DNA of 64,000 bases from Chrysoperla carnea (taxonomy: Eukaryota; Arthropoda; Insecta; Neuroptera; Chrysopidae). Below are positions 25,340-37,183 of the stretch, in pieces (within the stretch, counting starts at the first letter, position 1; each line of letters opens with the position of its first letter). A program made the translations under genes and the position numbers. A model generated the notes under the pieces. That model made no database searches. It was not told where the DNA came from and was given only the letters and a program-made list of their open reading frames with translations. The stretch covers positions 100,806,368 through 100,870,367 of the forward strand of contig NC_058337.1 in NCBI RefSeq assembly GCF_905475395.1, in the 5' to 3' direction.

Positions 25340-25692
25340 TTATAAAGTTAGAAGGGTTATTAGTTACAATTGAATTTCAAGCACTGCGATTATACCCTTC
25401 TATCGATTTGAAATTTGGATATGTTATGGGAACTCATATTTTACCGGCCCTAATTACTTTTATTTTTCGAAAATCTTGTTAATTTTCCTAATTTTCATTG
25501 TTCACATCCAGGTGTGTGAACAATGAAAATTGGAAAAATTAACAGGATTTTCGAAAAATAAAAGTAACCAGGGCATATTTATGAATACCTATAACATATC
25601 CATATTTCAAATTGATGGAGTAAAAGGCATAAAAAGGAGTAAAGGGCAGTGCTTGAAATTCAATTGTAACTTTAACCATTCTTATCTGGAAA
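25340..25692. repeat. Foldback with roughly 165-bp arms
   Basis: The arms meet near 25511. Complementary blocks include TTGAATTTCAAGCACTG with CAGTGCTTGAAATTCAA, and CGAAAATCTTGTTAATTTTC with its near-complement on the other side. The spacer is only about ten bases. The open frame across the right arm is a by-product. Confidence 0.7.
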
Positions 25693-25936
25693 ACCGCTTT
25701 TCTTGTTGTGCTGAATTTTAAAAGGATTATGTTTATATTGAGCTAAAATTATGAATTTAAAGCAATTTCACAACAAAGTGCAAAAAATATGCACATTTCG
25801 GTTAAATATTTTGGCGTCACAGGTTTCAATTTAGTTGAGGGAACACCATATAAATTAAATTGAACCACACAACTTTTCGCGTGTAAATACAAGTTTTGGG
25901 GCAAATTTTTGATACTTATTTATCTTCTTTTTTTTA

Positions 25937-25984
25937 AATTATTATCGTTCTTATTTTCTTAATTATTATCGTTCTTATTTTCAA
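25937..25984. repeat. 24-bp tandem duplication
   Basis: AATTATTATCGTTCTTATTT occurs twice head to tail with a 24-bp period. It lies in AT-rich noncoding sequence and has no visible role. Confidence 0.75.
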
Positions 25985-26699
25985 AAATTGTGCTATACGA
26001 AGTGGTACTTTCGAATAGGTGCCTCGAGTTTCCCATTGCTAATCAATATATGTATAATTAACAATAAATAAATAAAAGAAATTTTTTTAATATCACGAAT
26101 GCATTATAAATTTAATCCCAAAAATGGAACACATATTACGCACGAGTGCTGAAAATTATGCAGGTAAAATTTTCGAAAAGTCAATGGACCTTTTAAGCCG
26201 AACTATACAATATAAAATAATTAAATTTTCATAATAGAGAAGTTACATGTTTTTTATTTTCTTCAAAATATTATTCTCGGATGGGCGACACCGCTTGAAA
26301 ACACTATGTTGTTGGTTTTTTTTTTATTATTTATAATAGTTTTTTATACACACGTTAATAATTTCAATTTACAGATTATGAAATTTTAATAATTTATACC
26401 ATAATTAATTAAAAAAAACACAGTAATTTTATTGTTTTAAGTTTTGACTTCCGTCGACATACAGTTCCATTACTGACTATCTTTTTTTATTTTAAATATC
26501 ACATGGTATTATAAAAACACAAAAATGGTACATATTAAATTATTTAACAGAAATTGGTTAAACTTATTGAAAAAAATATGAATTAAGCAATTAAATAATA
26601 AAAAAGAGTCAAACTCGGAAATAAAAAAGAGTCAAGCATAAAAAAGAGTCAAACTCGGGAAAAGTAGCACAATCTGGCAACACTGGGATAGTCAATTAT

Positions 26700-26960
26700 A
26701 ATTAATGACCATAGGCTTTTTATACCATGTATATATGAAATATATCAGGGTATAAAAGTTTAGTCCCAAATTTGTAACGCTTAAAAATATTGATGCTACT
26801 AACAAAATTTTGGTATAGGTATTCAAAAAATCATCTAATTAGTTCATTTCCGGTTGTCAGTCTTTCAACACAATAACTCAAAAACGAAAAGAGATATCGA
26901 GCTGAAATTTTTATAACGTGCTATATTGCATAAAAAGTGAAGTTTTTATAGCGTGCTTAT
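26700..26960 (-). repeat. Older interspersed repeat, copy A
   Basis: It shares with copies B (29933-30290) and C (58940-59615) the blocks around CAAAATTTTGGTATAGGT, TTTTTAAGCGTTACAAA (as complement) and the region encoding TCGAGCTGAAATTTTTA. It runs in the opposite orientation to copy B. No protein is encoded, and the class is not determined. Confidence 0.6.
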
Positions 26961-27787
26961 CACGCGAAAAGTCGTAATAAGCACGCTTCTTGCATAGAAA
27001 TCGCGTATTTATCTATGAATGCTACACATATTTGTCATAAAGCAATAATTAATATTATAGTGTTTAAAGCAGTTATAAAATTATTTTCATCATCTGGGAA
27101 GTTGATTGTGTGGACCATTGTGGACTAAAAGGGTTGCATTCACATGATTAGCTTGCTTAAAAATTATTTTTAAACAAGGTGCGCCAAGTAGATGTTCTTA
27201 AAGTATTTTTCATAACTTTAACGATCAGTTACACATCTTATCTAGATTCCAAGATATCCCTAATTTGTTTATTTACATACATAGTTTTGTTGCAAAGTTA
27301 CTTTTTATAGTAAAAACGACGCGAAATAAAAATATTAAAAAATATCTTAAATAAAATGGAAATCTATCTTTTACATGTTAATTATAGAAAAAAAATTATA
27401 GCAACTAACAGAGACGGTCAATGGTCCTACAGTTTTTACAGCTTTATGTTGTTGAAAACTACTTACCACTGAAATTTTTCGTGCAATTGTTTTTAACAGC
27501 CCAAGCGCAATTGTTTCGAGTAGACAGTAATATACTGCCCGTAACAAAAAGTACCTAATCATTTTTTAAAATAAAATAGTCTATGAGTAAAATTCAATTC
27601 AAAAATAGTCTATATATACTGTAAGTTTATGGTTCAAAAATAAATATCATTACTTTTCGATCTGTCGATAAGATATCTGTCCGTGATGCTTATTTCAAAA
27701 CAAAATTTAATCATACATAAGAGAAAAAAGTAAGGTTGGTCATTTTTGTTCTAAATAATAATACATAATACTGTTTACTTAATTTAG

Positions 27788-27960
27788 AGTGTTTTGGGGA
27801 TTCCCAATTTTAACCGCCATTGTGTGTTCTGTAAAAGAGAGGCTCGTTCTATTATACGTTCTATCAAATGCGAAAAGGATAAAGTAGGTACTTTGTTAAA
27901 ACTTGTAAAAACTAGAAGTGTTTGTTTATCACAAAGTTATGAAAATATTGATGATAAATT
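27788..27960 (+). other. Exon-like open stretch with a CxxC pair (weak)
   Basis: An acceptor-like TTTAG precedes it and GTGAGT follows. In between, one frame is open for 57 codons with mixed codon use unlike the surrounding AT-rich DNA. The translation includes NRHCVFCKREARSIIRSIKC and later VGTLLKLVKTRSVCL. The cysteine spacing might suggest a metal-binding module. I could not find partner exons, so it may be a lost exon, a repeat fragment or chance. Confidence 0.25.
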
Positions 27961-28189
27961 GTGAGTGAAATTACTTAAACGTTTTTGGTTAAAAATAAGG
28001 TAGATAAATTAATTTTTATTTTTATTCTCTGATTCAAGTTAGTTTTAAGTTTGTAAAACCAAGTACCCATATAATCCATTTCAAGTCAAACCAAAAAATG
28101 GCGTAGGTAAATCTGTATTTATATATAAAAGTAAACAATTAATTTCTTTATGAATAATATTCAAATTTTCATAAAAATCTAAGCTAAAA

Positions 28190-28347
28190 AATGAAATTAA
28201 AAATTTTTGTGCAACAGCGTTAGTAAATTGTTAACTTGCGTGAAACGGCGCGACATTGTGAACTTTGAACATAGGCGTTGGCCGGACAATAGCAATGGGC
28301 GCAAGTTTGCATTGAGACATGAATTGGACGGTCTCTCGTTATTGATG
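28190..28347 (+). other. Open stretch of higher GC, coding-like but unassigned
   Basis: About 50 codons are open up to a TGA near 28347 and read CVKRRDIVNFEHRRWPD then GRKFALRHELDGLSLLM. The composition is clearly less AT-rich than its flanks. The opposite strand is also open over the same length, which argues for a repeat or ancient insert rather than a proven exon. No family is recognised. Confidence 0.25.
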
Positions 28348-28944
28348 TGAGCATTGTGATCGAAATTCCTGTTTTAGCTATCATATTTTACTTTGCTTTA
28401 TTAATTTCCCATTCTATTTTACTTTTTGTTCTGCCTTAAGAAATTCATGTAAAATTACATTCAGCTACACAGTAATATAGTATTTATTCGAAGTCATTTT
28501 AATTGATATTAAAAAAAATTTTTCATTATCCAGTCAATTTAAACATTCGAAGGTATAAAAATTCGCACCCGGAGTTAAAGGTCACAAAAATGGATTTTTC
28601 GTGATTTTCAGCAAAACCGTAAGTTTTACCACAAAATTAGCTCTGACGAAAATTTTATATTAGATAATTAAATAAAAAAAATGTCTCAATACTTTTACGA
28701 ATACGGGTACGAATTTTTGTACCTTCACTCAAATTTTCTAAATTTAATTTGACCGGATAAATATTTCCAAATATAGCCAACCTAAACTATTCAATCGTAT
28801 AGGTAAATTACCAATCATGATTATGGCGAAATATTAAGTCTGTATTCATACTATGTCTGTAAAATGACCTGCTGCCAATTTTTTCGCTCATATCTTCTCT
28901 TCTAATATAGTCAACCAGTTGTATAACCACTCATTTAACTAATA

Positions 28945-29510
28945 GTCTAAGATCCCAATTAGGATCGACCTTCACCCATCTGTTTACCGGATGAAAGTTA
29001 TTTTTTATGAAATATAAAATGTTAACAAATATCCCTGCGATGGGTTGCCTAAAAAACTGTGGTCCAGACTACTTTTAGTGAAAATATCAAGAGTAAAATT
29101 TTTAGAAATTTTTCACTGACTTGCATACCTTACGAATTTTGATCTACTCGAAAGTAAAAGCCATAAAGAATATGCAGCAGCTATGTTGTCTGCCTTTTTT
29201 CGTTCACTATTATCGCATTTATACAAGTTGAAAATAGTAATTACGTGCATCTGTTAATTCATTGACTCGCATATCTAAATAAAGATAATTTTGTTACAAT
29301 TACGGTGGCATATGATTGACCACAAAATATTGGTCAAAAATAATGTTTACAAGCTTTCCAAGTTTTGATATTTATATTAAAAATGGTCTGGACCATATTT
29401 TTAAAGGCAACCCGTTACAGGAATATTTGTTAATATTTTACATTTCATAAAAAATAACTTTCATTCGGTAAACAGATGGGTGAAGGTCGACCCTAATTCG
29501 GATCTTGTAC
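28945..29510. mobile_element. TA-flanked element with long inverted termini
   Basis: The arms are about 130 bp each and share CGACCTTCACCCATCTGTTT with its complement, plus GGTTGCCT with AGGCAACC. GTCTAAGATCC begins the left end and the complement of GTACAAGATCC the right, each bordered by TA. The spacer of about 280 bp has no transposase frame. It is probably a Tc1/mariner-related non-autonomous element. Confidence 0.7.
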
Positions 29511-29932
29511 TATAAACAAATAAGATTAAATCACTAACGTCTCTGAAACAAAATAAATTATTAAAGCGAAAAAGTTTCGATTTACCTAATTCAAATTGTT
29601 TTTAAGCTCCAATGAATCATTTAATTATCCTTATTTGCATTTTTTAGGCTACAGAGAAAGAATTTTTAGTAAAAAACATAATGTTTTTTGAAATTTTTTG
29701 ATATGTATAAATTATAAAATAACGCGACGTAGCCTATGGCCATTTCAGTGTAAAAATAAATGAAAACAAACAATTGGCTGAGTTAATTGTTGAAATATCA
29801 TGTTTAGATTGTGTTGATTACACTGTAACATTTCAAATGCATACATGTCACACATACATAACTGATATACCCATATAATATATATTATACAATTTGAGCT
29901 CTCCCGGGTAAACAGACAACAGTTATTCATTG

Positions 29933-30290
29933 TTTTTATAAGGAACATTTTTTACATTTAAACTTGTTCTAACTCTAACGGTTTACAAAATGGGTCCTAC
30001 GGACCTAAGACTCAATTGACTTATGTTGCCCAATTATGAACTCGACCTCATTTTTTATGTCCTGAACACGCTGTAAAAATTTCAGCTTGATATCATTTTT
30101 CGTTTTTGAGTTATCATGTTGACAGACGTACGGACGGACGGACAACCGAAAATGGACTAATTAGGTGATTTTATGAACACCTATACCAAAATTTTGTTAG
30201 TAACATCAATATTTTTAAGCTTTACAGACTTGGGGCTAAACTTAGTATATACATACTAAGTATATATACGACAAACCCCGTGGCATATTT
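29933..30290 (+). repeat. Older interspersed repeat, copy B
   Basis: The most complete copy of the family in the window. It includes TGGGTCCTACGGACCTAAGA, a GACGGACGGAC run, the segment CCTATACCAAAATTTTGTTA and a small palindrome ATATACATACTAAGTATATA near its right end. There is no coding capacity. Confidence 0.65.
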
Positions 30291-31501
30291 TTATAAACAA
30301 ATGCGAACCTTTTTATTATTACGGTTCTTATAGCATTTTTTTTTATACAGTATTACGAACCTCATTTCTAATTTCTCAAAAATTTTTATTAAAATTCGAT
30401 ATCTCTCAAACGAATGCATCGATTTTTACATGCTTGGCACCTATTGACACAGTTTTTCGAACTTTAAACAAGTAGTAGAAATTTGATCATCTACATTTTC
30501 AAAATTTTTAAACTTTTCGGAAATTTTCTGTATACTTTATAGAAAGAGTCATAATTAATGAAACCTCGAGAGAAAAATTCCTATTAACTTGACAGGCACG
30601 AAAGTCTACTTATACCGGTTTATTCAATGATAAAAGATTCCAGACCTTTTTAAAAGATCGAGTCCTTCTGTTCAATCACCTAGGTCTCCTCTGTACACTT
30701 CGAGAAACAAGTACATACCAAGAAAATCAGAAGAAAAAAATTTTCATCAACAAAAATTACTTCGGCGATAGCTTCAGGGGCATTTTATTCAAAGTTAAGA
30801 GACTCCAGACCTTTCTTAAATTTTCATTTGTTTATACAAAATTATTAAGCAATTGATGCTGCTTATTTTGAAAGCTACGTACTCCAAATTCGTAATCATT
30901 GGACCAAAATATGAGAAAGCACCTGAGTTACAAGGAATAATGAGCGAACCGCATTTTTACATTTTAAAAAATTGAAAACTATACATATATCTTCCCTAAC
31001 ACACATCCCACCTCCCCTCATAAACTCCTATACTTTCCGCCATGATTTATATTTCCTTTAATAGTGAATGTGTAATAGTCCTGACGCCTATCAACATGCA
31101 TTGTCATTGTGCGGCTTAATTGTGTTTAGCCTAACTACTATTTTTACTACAAAAATTTTCTTTAACGCAGCATGGAAAGTTTTCAAACGACCCAGCAAGT
31201 TTTAATTTGATGGATATTCGCCTTTTTGTTAATCCATTAAGAAGATATTTGAGTTACAAAGGCAAAAATATTTTTCTCGGACAACAAGCAAACTCTTTTA
31301 TCCAAAATACAAAATTATTTTTACATTGTTACTCAATTATTTTCTTAATAAAAAAACGAATATCCACCAAAGTGAAACCTACGGAGGACATCGAAAAATT
31401 TCGAAGTCGGGAAAGAGAACGCATTATATTTACAAGAATTTTTGTAGATAAAAAAGTTACTGAGCTAATCATAATTAATTCACATATTAATTTTTAAAGG
31501 T

Positions 31502-31503
<2 letters not shown>

Positions 31504-31553
<50 letters not shown>
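31504..31553. repeat. (TA)n microsatellite
   Basis: About 25 TA units end roughly 90 bp before the SecA-like start codon. In open frame it reads as Ile-Tyr repeats and is not a gene. Confidence 0.95.
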
Positions 31554-31556
<3 letters not shown>

Positions 31557-31645
31557 ATGGCACCTTACACTGATAGGCACCCACGCTATAATTCTTTTTA
31601 TAAATATATTTATTATTGTTTTAGATATAGAAAATTCTGATAAAT

Positions 31646-34600
31646 ATGAGCTTCCTAAGTATTGTTTTTTCAATCCTGCCATTCTTCCGACAACTTATGG
31701 TATGGTTTAATAAAGACACGAATGATAAGAAAATATGTAAAAAACATAAGATTGTTAAAATTTATAGTGATTGTGAAAATGAATTTATTGATGGTGAATG
31801 GGAAAATGGACAATTAAAAACAATATATACCTGTGAATTTATTTATTACAAAAGTTATAATCAACAAATAAATTACATACGAATATATGGACGTGATCGG
31901 TTAATTACATTTAATAACGGTGAATTTATTGGAGAATTTAAAAGTTTATCATCATTGGAACAAATTAATTCATTTGATACATTTGAAGAAATGAAATGTA
32001 CTATTTTGAATGCAATTGAAATTATTAAAATACATCAAGATAATCAAATATTACGCAATTATCAAGAATTAGAAGCCGTAATTACAGAAGTATTTGAAAA
32101 TACATCGAACAACATACAAAATGCTGAAGATTTATTTAATATCCTACATATAATAGCAGAAAATGAGGGAAAAGGAAATTATTCAAATCAGAATTTATTA
32201 AAAACGATTATTGAACATGAATTCATCTCAGATGGATTGAAATCAATTTGTGAAAACGTATTAAAATTAATTTTGATTCAAGGTTATTTTAATACACATG
32301 GAAATATTAATGAATTACTAATGAACAGAAAACAAATAATTAATAAATCAATTGAATTTATAATTCAAAAAAGTGTAAACGGTTTGATAATACACAAAAA
32401 TGAATTATTAAGCGCTTGTGTTGATGGTACATCATCTTTAATGATCAGCGATCTTATATCAAATCTATTAAATACTATTGATTCATTACGTATTTTATGT
32501 ATATCACGTGATGATATTGAATTATTTACATTTATATCGATATTTATTGAACAACAAAACTATCCATTAAATATAGAACGTAAAACGTATTATACGAACG
32601 TATTTAATAAATATTTGAAATATTTGTTGTTAAAATTTACACAAAATTTGAACATAATTCACTTAAAAGATAATTTTAAAAATAATGTACCATTAACAAG
32701 TAAAATATACATGCATTTATTTAAAAGTTTTATTCAATTAACTGTTGAAATTGATACCATTTTATTTGAAGAAAATAACAAATTAAATCTATTTCAAATT
32801 GATCAGATCAATAATAAAATTAATAAATTAACAAAACAATTAAAATGGCCAAAAGATTCATTCAAATATCAATTATTAGAATGCCAATGGTTTTTTATTT
32901 TTGATGATTTAATGAAACATTTTAGTCCTGAATACATTTATGCAAATCAATCTGAATTTATTTATCAATTCAAAACTATTCAATTCAAATCAAATAATAA
33001 TGATTTTGTAAGTTTAAATGAATATCAATTAATATGGTTATATATATTTGATAATACATTATCAAACATGATAATTTGTGAAGATAATGTAAATGATCAT
33101 CAATTTAATAAATTAATTCATTTATTAATTGATGGTTATATAAATTTTATCAAACAAAATCATGGAATGTATGAAACATATCGTGTTTTATTGGATAATA
33201 CTGTAAAATATATTGTAAATGTACATAATTCAATTGATTTAAACGATTTAAATGATACTTACACAAAATGTATCAATAAACAAATTGATTTTATTAATTA
33301 TACAATTCAAAATTATAATGATGATCAATCAATGAATTGTTTTACAAATTTCATTGAAATATTTAATGAATTTTGGTTGAATAAAAAACAAATTGATAAT
33401 TTGTATAAGAAATTTACATGTAATTATTTACAAAAACCATTAAAAGATGTAACAATACTTTTATTACAATTATTGGATAATATTTTATTATTAGATAGTG
33501 TATTTACAATTAATAATGACTTTATTATATTGTTAAGAACATTTAATGAATTTTCATTAAAATTAACACAAATTGAATTTAATTGGTATGTTAAAAAGAA
33601 CGAATTCATTGAATTAGAAGAATTATTAAAAGAACAAAATATAATTGAAATAGTTGATAATAAAATTACAGATGAAGACAAATGTACATACATTGTAGTT
33701 GATCCAAAACGATTTTGTGATCAATTTTCTTCTAATGAACAAATACCAAAACATATTTGCATTGATGTTATTCAAAAATTATTAAAAGTAATTATTGAAT
33801 TTATTCAAAATCAAACTCCAATGAAATTTGAAATGAAATCAAATGAATCATTGAAGTTAACAAATGCATTAATTTCATCCATTAATAAATCAATGTTTTA
33901 TTTAAATGAACAAGCTGATTATCGTGATTTTCAATTATTTTATGATGAAAATATTTATCCATTTGAAAGTGTTATCACAAATAGCCATAATTATGATGAT
34001 TTTATTAAAAGTATTGATACAATTCAAGAATCAATTGTAATTTTACGTAAACATGATGAGATCGGTATTCATGAAGCATTAAATTTATACAAATCATTCA
34101 ATCAAAATAATACTGAACATAAAACAAATTATAAAATATTAGAAAAATGTTATGAACTGTATTTTGAACAATTTAACTCATTTATAATAAATTGTAATAA
34201 TGAAAATGAAATAATTAGTGATGTTGATAAAATAATTCAAAAAGAATGTTCATCTCAAATGAAACCATTTTATCCATTGAATAAATGGACGTCAAAATTT
34301 AAGACAAATATTGTACCAAAAATATTAGCTGGTTTAAGTGCTGTTTGGTCAATGAATGTATCCAAAAATATATCAATTAACCATCAAAAATATATGAAAC
34401 CACATTGTATACAAATATTAAGTATATTACGTTTGCTAAGTGTTGACAACAATACAAATATTGTTGACAATCATCTTGCTCAAATATCAACAGGACAAGG
34501 TAAATCAATAATATTAGGTTTATTATCATTATTGTTGTCATTATTAGGATACGACATACAATTATTATGTTATAGTCAGTATTTAACACAACGAGATCAA

Positions 34601-36124
34601 AATCAATTTTATTCTTTGTTTAACAAATTTAATAAAACATCATCCATTAAATATATTACATTTGAAAGCATGGCAAATGAAATGTTAACATATAAAGTAA
34701 ATGGTATTACATATGGTATACGTGATTTAGTTAAACAGCAAATATTAAATGAAAATAATAATAAAATAATTAGTGGTGAATATGTTAAAAATAATATATC
34801 ACAAACAATATTATTAATTGATGAAGTTGATGTGTTCTTTACTGATAAATTTTATGGGAATACATATGGTCCATGTCAAACAATAAGTTTAGATGGGCTT
34901 AAAAGTATTCAAATACATTTATGGAATTTAATACAAGAAAATAATTATATCTATCACGACAGAAATATAAATTTAATAAAAAATTTAATGAATGATTATA
35001 TACAGGACACGTTAATACATGACGAAGATGAAAATGAAGATTTTTGTAAATTTTATAAAAAAATTAATTCATATAATTTATTTGGTGAAACATACACAAA
35101 TCAAAGTTTATTTGATGAACATTTGAATTTAATGATTGAAGATGCACTACTTGTACATCAATTAAATTATGATGAAGATCAATATCGTTTAGATGATGAA
35201 GGTTATATAACAATAAAGAGATGGGATGGTGAGTATACAAGGTATGCTTATAGTCAATATAAAAATATATTTCAATACTTTCGTTTAAAACAATCACATT
35301 ATGACGATAAAAATTATCAGAATTATGGTTATTTAAATATAAGGGCTGGACGTGTATCATATGCAAATTTACCAAAAGAATATCCATTAATATTGGGTGT
35401 AAGTGGTACACTAACATCATTAAATGTTCATGAAAAAAATGTTGTTGAAAATGTATATAACATTAAAAAAATGTCTATAATGCCATCTTTTTTTGGACAA
35501 TCAAATTTAAAATTTAATGAAGATGATGATTTTATAATTAAGGACGATATTGATAATTGGTTCATATCAATATTTACTAGAATTGATTATCAGAAAAACC
35601 AAGAACGTGCTATATTAGTTGTATTTGAAACAGAAACAATTTTAAATAAATTTCACGAACAATATAGCAGTAAGATTGATAATTTACAAACATTAACAAT
35701 AAATACTAAAAATAAAGAATATATAATAAATGAGTCAGGTCTATCAAGAAAGTGTACATTGATTACACGTGAAATGGGACGTGGAGTTGATTACAAATCA
35801 AGTGCTGCTGTTGAAACCCACGGCGGTGTTCATGTAATTCAAACATTTTTCTCATTGGATGTCAAAGAAGAGGCACAAATCAAGGGTAGAACAGCACGTA
35901 AGGATTTTAAAGGAACCTATGAATTAATATTATGCCGTGAACAACTTACAAAATTAAAAATTTCAAAAAATGTTGATAATAAGTTGATTCGTACGTATGC
36001 CGAAATATGTAAAGAGCGTGATCGAATTATCAATGAAACGGGTCAGCAAATTGACGCAAAAATTCGAAACGCTGAAGAGGAGCATAATTCAACAATGACA
36101 TATTTTAAATCATTTTTTCAATAA
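31646..36124 (+). CDS. Giant SecA-like ATPase protein, intronless, 1492 residues
   Basis: SecA is the bacterial ATPase that pushes proteins through SecYEG; eukaryotic relatives outside plastids have no known role that I can name. Residues 946-954 (AQISTGQGKS) are the Walker A region, 1059-1062 DEVD is the Walker B box, YLTQRDQNQF follows motif I as in SecA, LGVSGTLTSL resembles the SecA GMTGT motif, REMGRGVDYK (1375-1384) matches the TxMAGRGTDI motif, and QIKGRTARKDFKG (1411-1423) the QxxGRxGRQGD motif. All motor motifs are thus present in order, within about 500 C-terminal residues. I do not see a clear preprotein-crosslinking domain or the zinc-binding tail. The preceding 900 or so residues are Asn/Ile/Lys-rich and probably helical, without a known domain. 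The first 20 residues are hydrophobic (SFLSIVFSILPFFRQL), possibly a membrane anchor. A TAG lies in frame just upstream, so 31646 is the first Met. Base use is as AT-rich as its surroundings. No introns. Confidence 0.87.
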   Translation: MSFLSIVFSILPFFRQLMVWFNKDTNDKKICKKHKIVKIYSDCENEFIDGEWENGQLKTIYTCEFIYYKSYNQQINYIRIYGRDRLITFNNGEFIGEFKSLSSLEQINSFDTFEEMKCTILNAIEIIKIHQDNQILRNYQELEAVITEVFENTSNNIQNAEDLFNILHIIAENEGKGNYSNQNLLKTIIEHEFISDGLKSICENVLKLILIQGYFNTHGNINELLMNRKQIINKSIEFIIQKSVNGLIIHKNELLSACVDGTSSLMISDLISNLLNTIDSLRILCISRDDIELFTFISIFIEQQNYPLNIERKTYYTNVFNKYLKYLLLKFTQNLNIIHLKDNFKNNVPLTSKIYMHLFKSFIQLTVEIDTILFEENNKLNLFQIDQINNKINKLTKQLKWPKDSFKYQLLECQWFFIFDDLMKHFSPEYIYANQSEFIYQFKTIQFKSNNNDFVSLNEYQLIWLYIFDNTLSNMIICEDNVNDHQFNKLIHLLIDGYINFIKQNHGMYETYRVLLDNTVKYIVNVHNSIDLNDLNDTYTKCINKQIDFINYTIQNYNDDQSMNCFTNFIEIFNEFWLNKKQIDNLYKKFTCNYLQKPLKDVTILLLQLLDNILLLDSVFTINNDFIILLRTFNEFSLKLTQIEFNWYVKKNEFIELEELLKEQNIIEIVDNKITDEDKCTYIVVDPKRFCDQFSSNEQIPKHICIDVIQKLLKVIIEFIQNQTPMKFEMKSNESLKLTNALISSINKSMFYLNEQADYRDFQLFYDENIYPFESVITNSHNYDDFIKSIDTIQESIVILRKHDEIGIHEALNLYKSFNQNNTEHKTNYKILEKCYELYFEQFNSFIINCNNENEIISDVDKIIQKECSSQMKPFYPLNKWTSKFKTNIVPKILAGLSAVWSMNVSKNISINHQKYMKPHCIQILSILRLLSVDNNTNIVDNHLAQISTGQGKSIILGLLSLLLSLLGYDIQLLCYSQYLTQRDQNQFYSLFNKFNKTSSIKYITFESMANEMLTYKVNGITYGIRDLVKQQILNENNNKIISGEYVKNNISQTILLIDEVDVFFTDKFYGNTYGPCQTISLDGLKSIQIHLWNLIQENNYIYHDRNINLIKNLMNDYIQDTLIHDEDENEDFCKFYKKINSYNLFGETYTNQSLFDEHLNLMIEDALLVHQLNYDEDQYRLDDEGYITIKRWDGEYTRYAYSQYKNIFQYFRLKQSHYDDKNYQNYGYLNIRAGRVSYANLPKEYPLILGVSGTLTSLNVHEKNVVENVYNIKKMSIMPSFFGQSNLKFNEDDDFIIKDDIDNWFISIFTRIDYQKNQERAILVVFETETILNKFHEQYSSKIDNLQTLTINTKNKEYIINESGLSRKCTLITREMGRGVDYKSSAAVETHGGVHVIQTFFSLDVKEEAQIKGRTARKDFKGTYELILCREQLTKLKISKNVDNKLIRTYAEICKERDRIINETGQQIDAKIRNAEEEHNSTMTYFKSFFQ

Positions 36125-37183
36125 ATTAAGAATATTATTAAAATGAATGAATGTTTGTCAAATATTCTCTGCTCATTTTTATAAATTTTATCGATCAGAA
36201 TCAATTTAATGGAAGATATAAAAATAATCGATCAGCAAGAAATAATAATAATTTTAAATATCAAATAATTTTTGTAATAATGAATGATTTTTATAATTAA
36301 AGTAGGAAAATTAACAATACCTATTTTAACATAATAATTTTTTTTACGCATTGAATTTTCGAAAAGCTTCTTTAAAATTTTATTTCAAATTTACATATTT
36401 AAAAAATATTTTGCATGCGTTTTTGTGAAAGAAATATTTATAATAAATACAATTCAATATGATAAAATCAGAATAAAAAGAATTTTACTTTTTACTTTTT
36501 ATTTTCTATTTTTATTGTTTTACTTTACAATATTTCTACTTTTAATTAAGAATTATACTTTATCAAAATATACCTTAATATACCTATGCTTAACAAAAAC
36601 ACAACGTTAATATTTTTCACTTTAAAATAAGTTTACTGTTAATTTCAATTCTATAACGAGGTAACACAGCGCATACAAAATATTGAACGAATTCTGACTA
36701 GGAACAGTCATGGTTTTGTATTATTTACAAAAATTTCTGCCCAAAATATTAAATTTTTGGGATTGAATTGAGAAATTAAGGGATTGTTTAGAAAATAAAG
36801 AGTAATTAATATAAGTTTCTGCTCACAAGTGTTTGATGATCTTCGGTATTTGAGAACACATTCTAGAATTGAGACTTCTTTAGGAGTAAAAATATTGAAG
36901 TGTAAAACTTTGAAAGTAAAAAGTAGAAATTGAAGTAGAAATATTGAAAAATCGTTTTATTTAAGTGGAAAAATACTTTTTATGACATAAATTCGCATTT
37001 TGATGACAAAATCAATTTTTCATTAACATAAAAAAGAAAGTTGAATATTATAAAGACAATATATTGAATTTTAGAAATATTTTACTAATAAAAAAAATGA
37101 AAAATCAAAATTAAATGATTAATAAGATACATTTATGAATAAGTTTCTTGAATTTCGTTTTATAATATATCTATGTTATTTTT

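Larger units (their letters stand above)
23306..31645. other. Gene-poor region of about 8 kb
   Basis: The region holds several inverted-repeat elements, two copies of an older interspersed repeat, a microsatellite at its right edge and two weak exon-like stretches at 27788-27960 and 28190-28347. Short open frames elsewhere, such as those near 23804, 24260 and 31207, show no recognisable protein features. Confidence 0.5.

Noticed and set aside
31207-31497. 96-codon frame just upstream of the SecA-like gene
   Set aside because: I considered it as an upstream exon. It shows no family feature and no good donor leading into 31646, and a (TA)n run separates the two.
31501-31710. Frame opening with Tyr-Ile repeats
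   Set aside because: It is a (TA)n microsatellite read as codons and then runs into the first codons of the SecA-like gene in another frame.
33424-35420. Minus-strand open frames of 70-118 codons inside the SecA-like gene
   Set aside because: Same reason: complements of Asn/Ile/Asp-rich coding sequence in AT-rich DNA.
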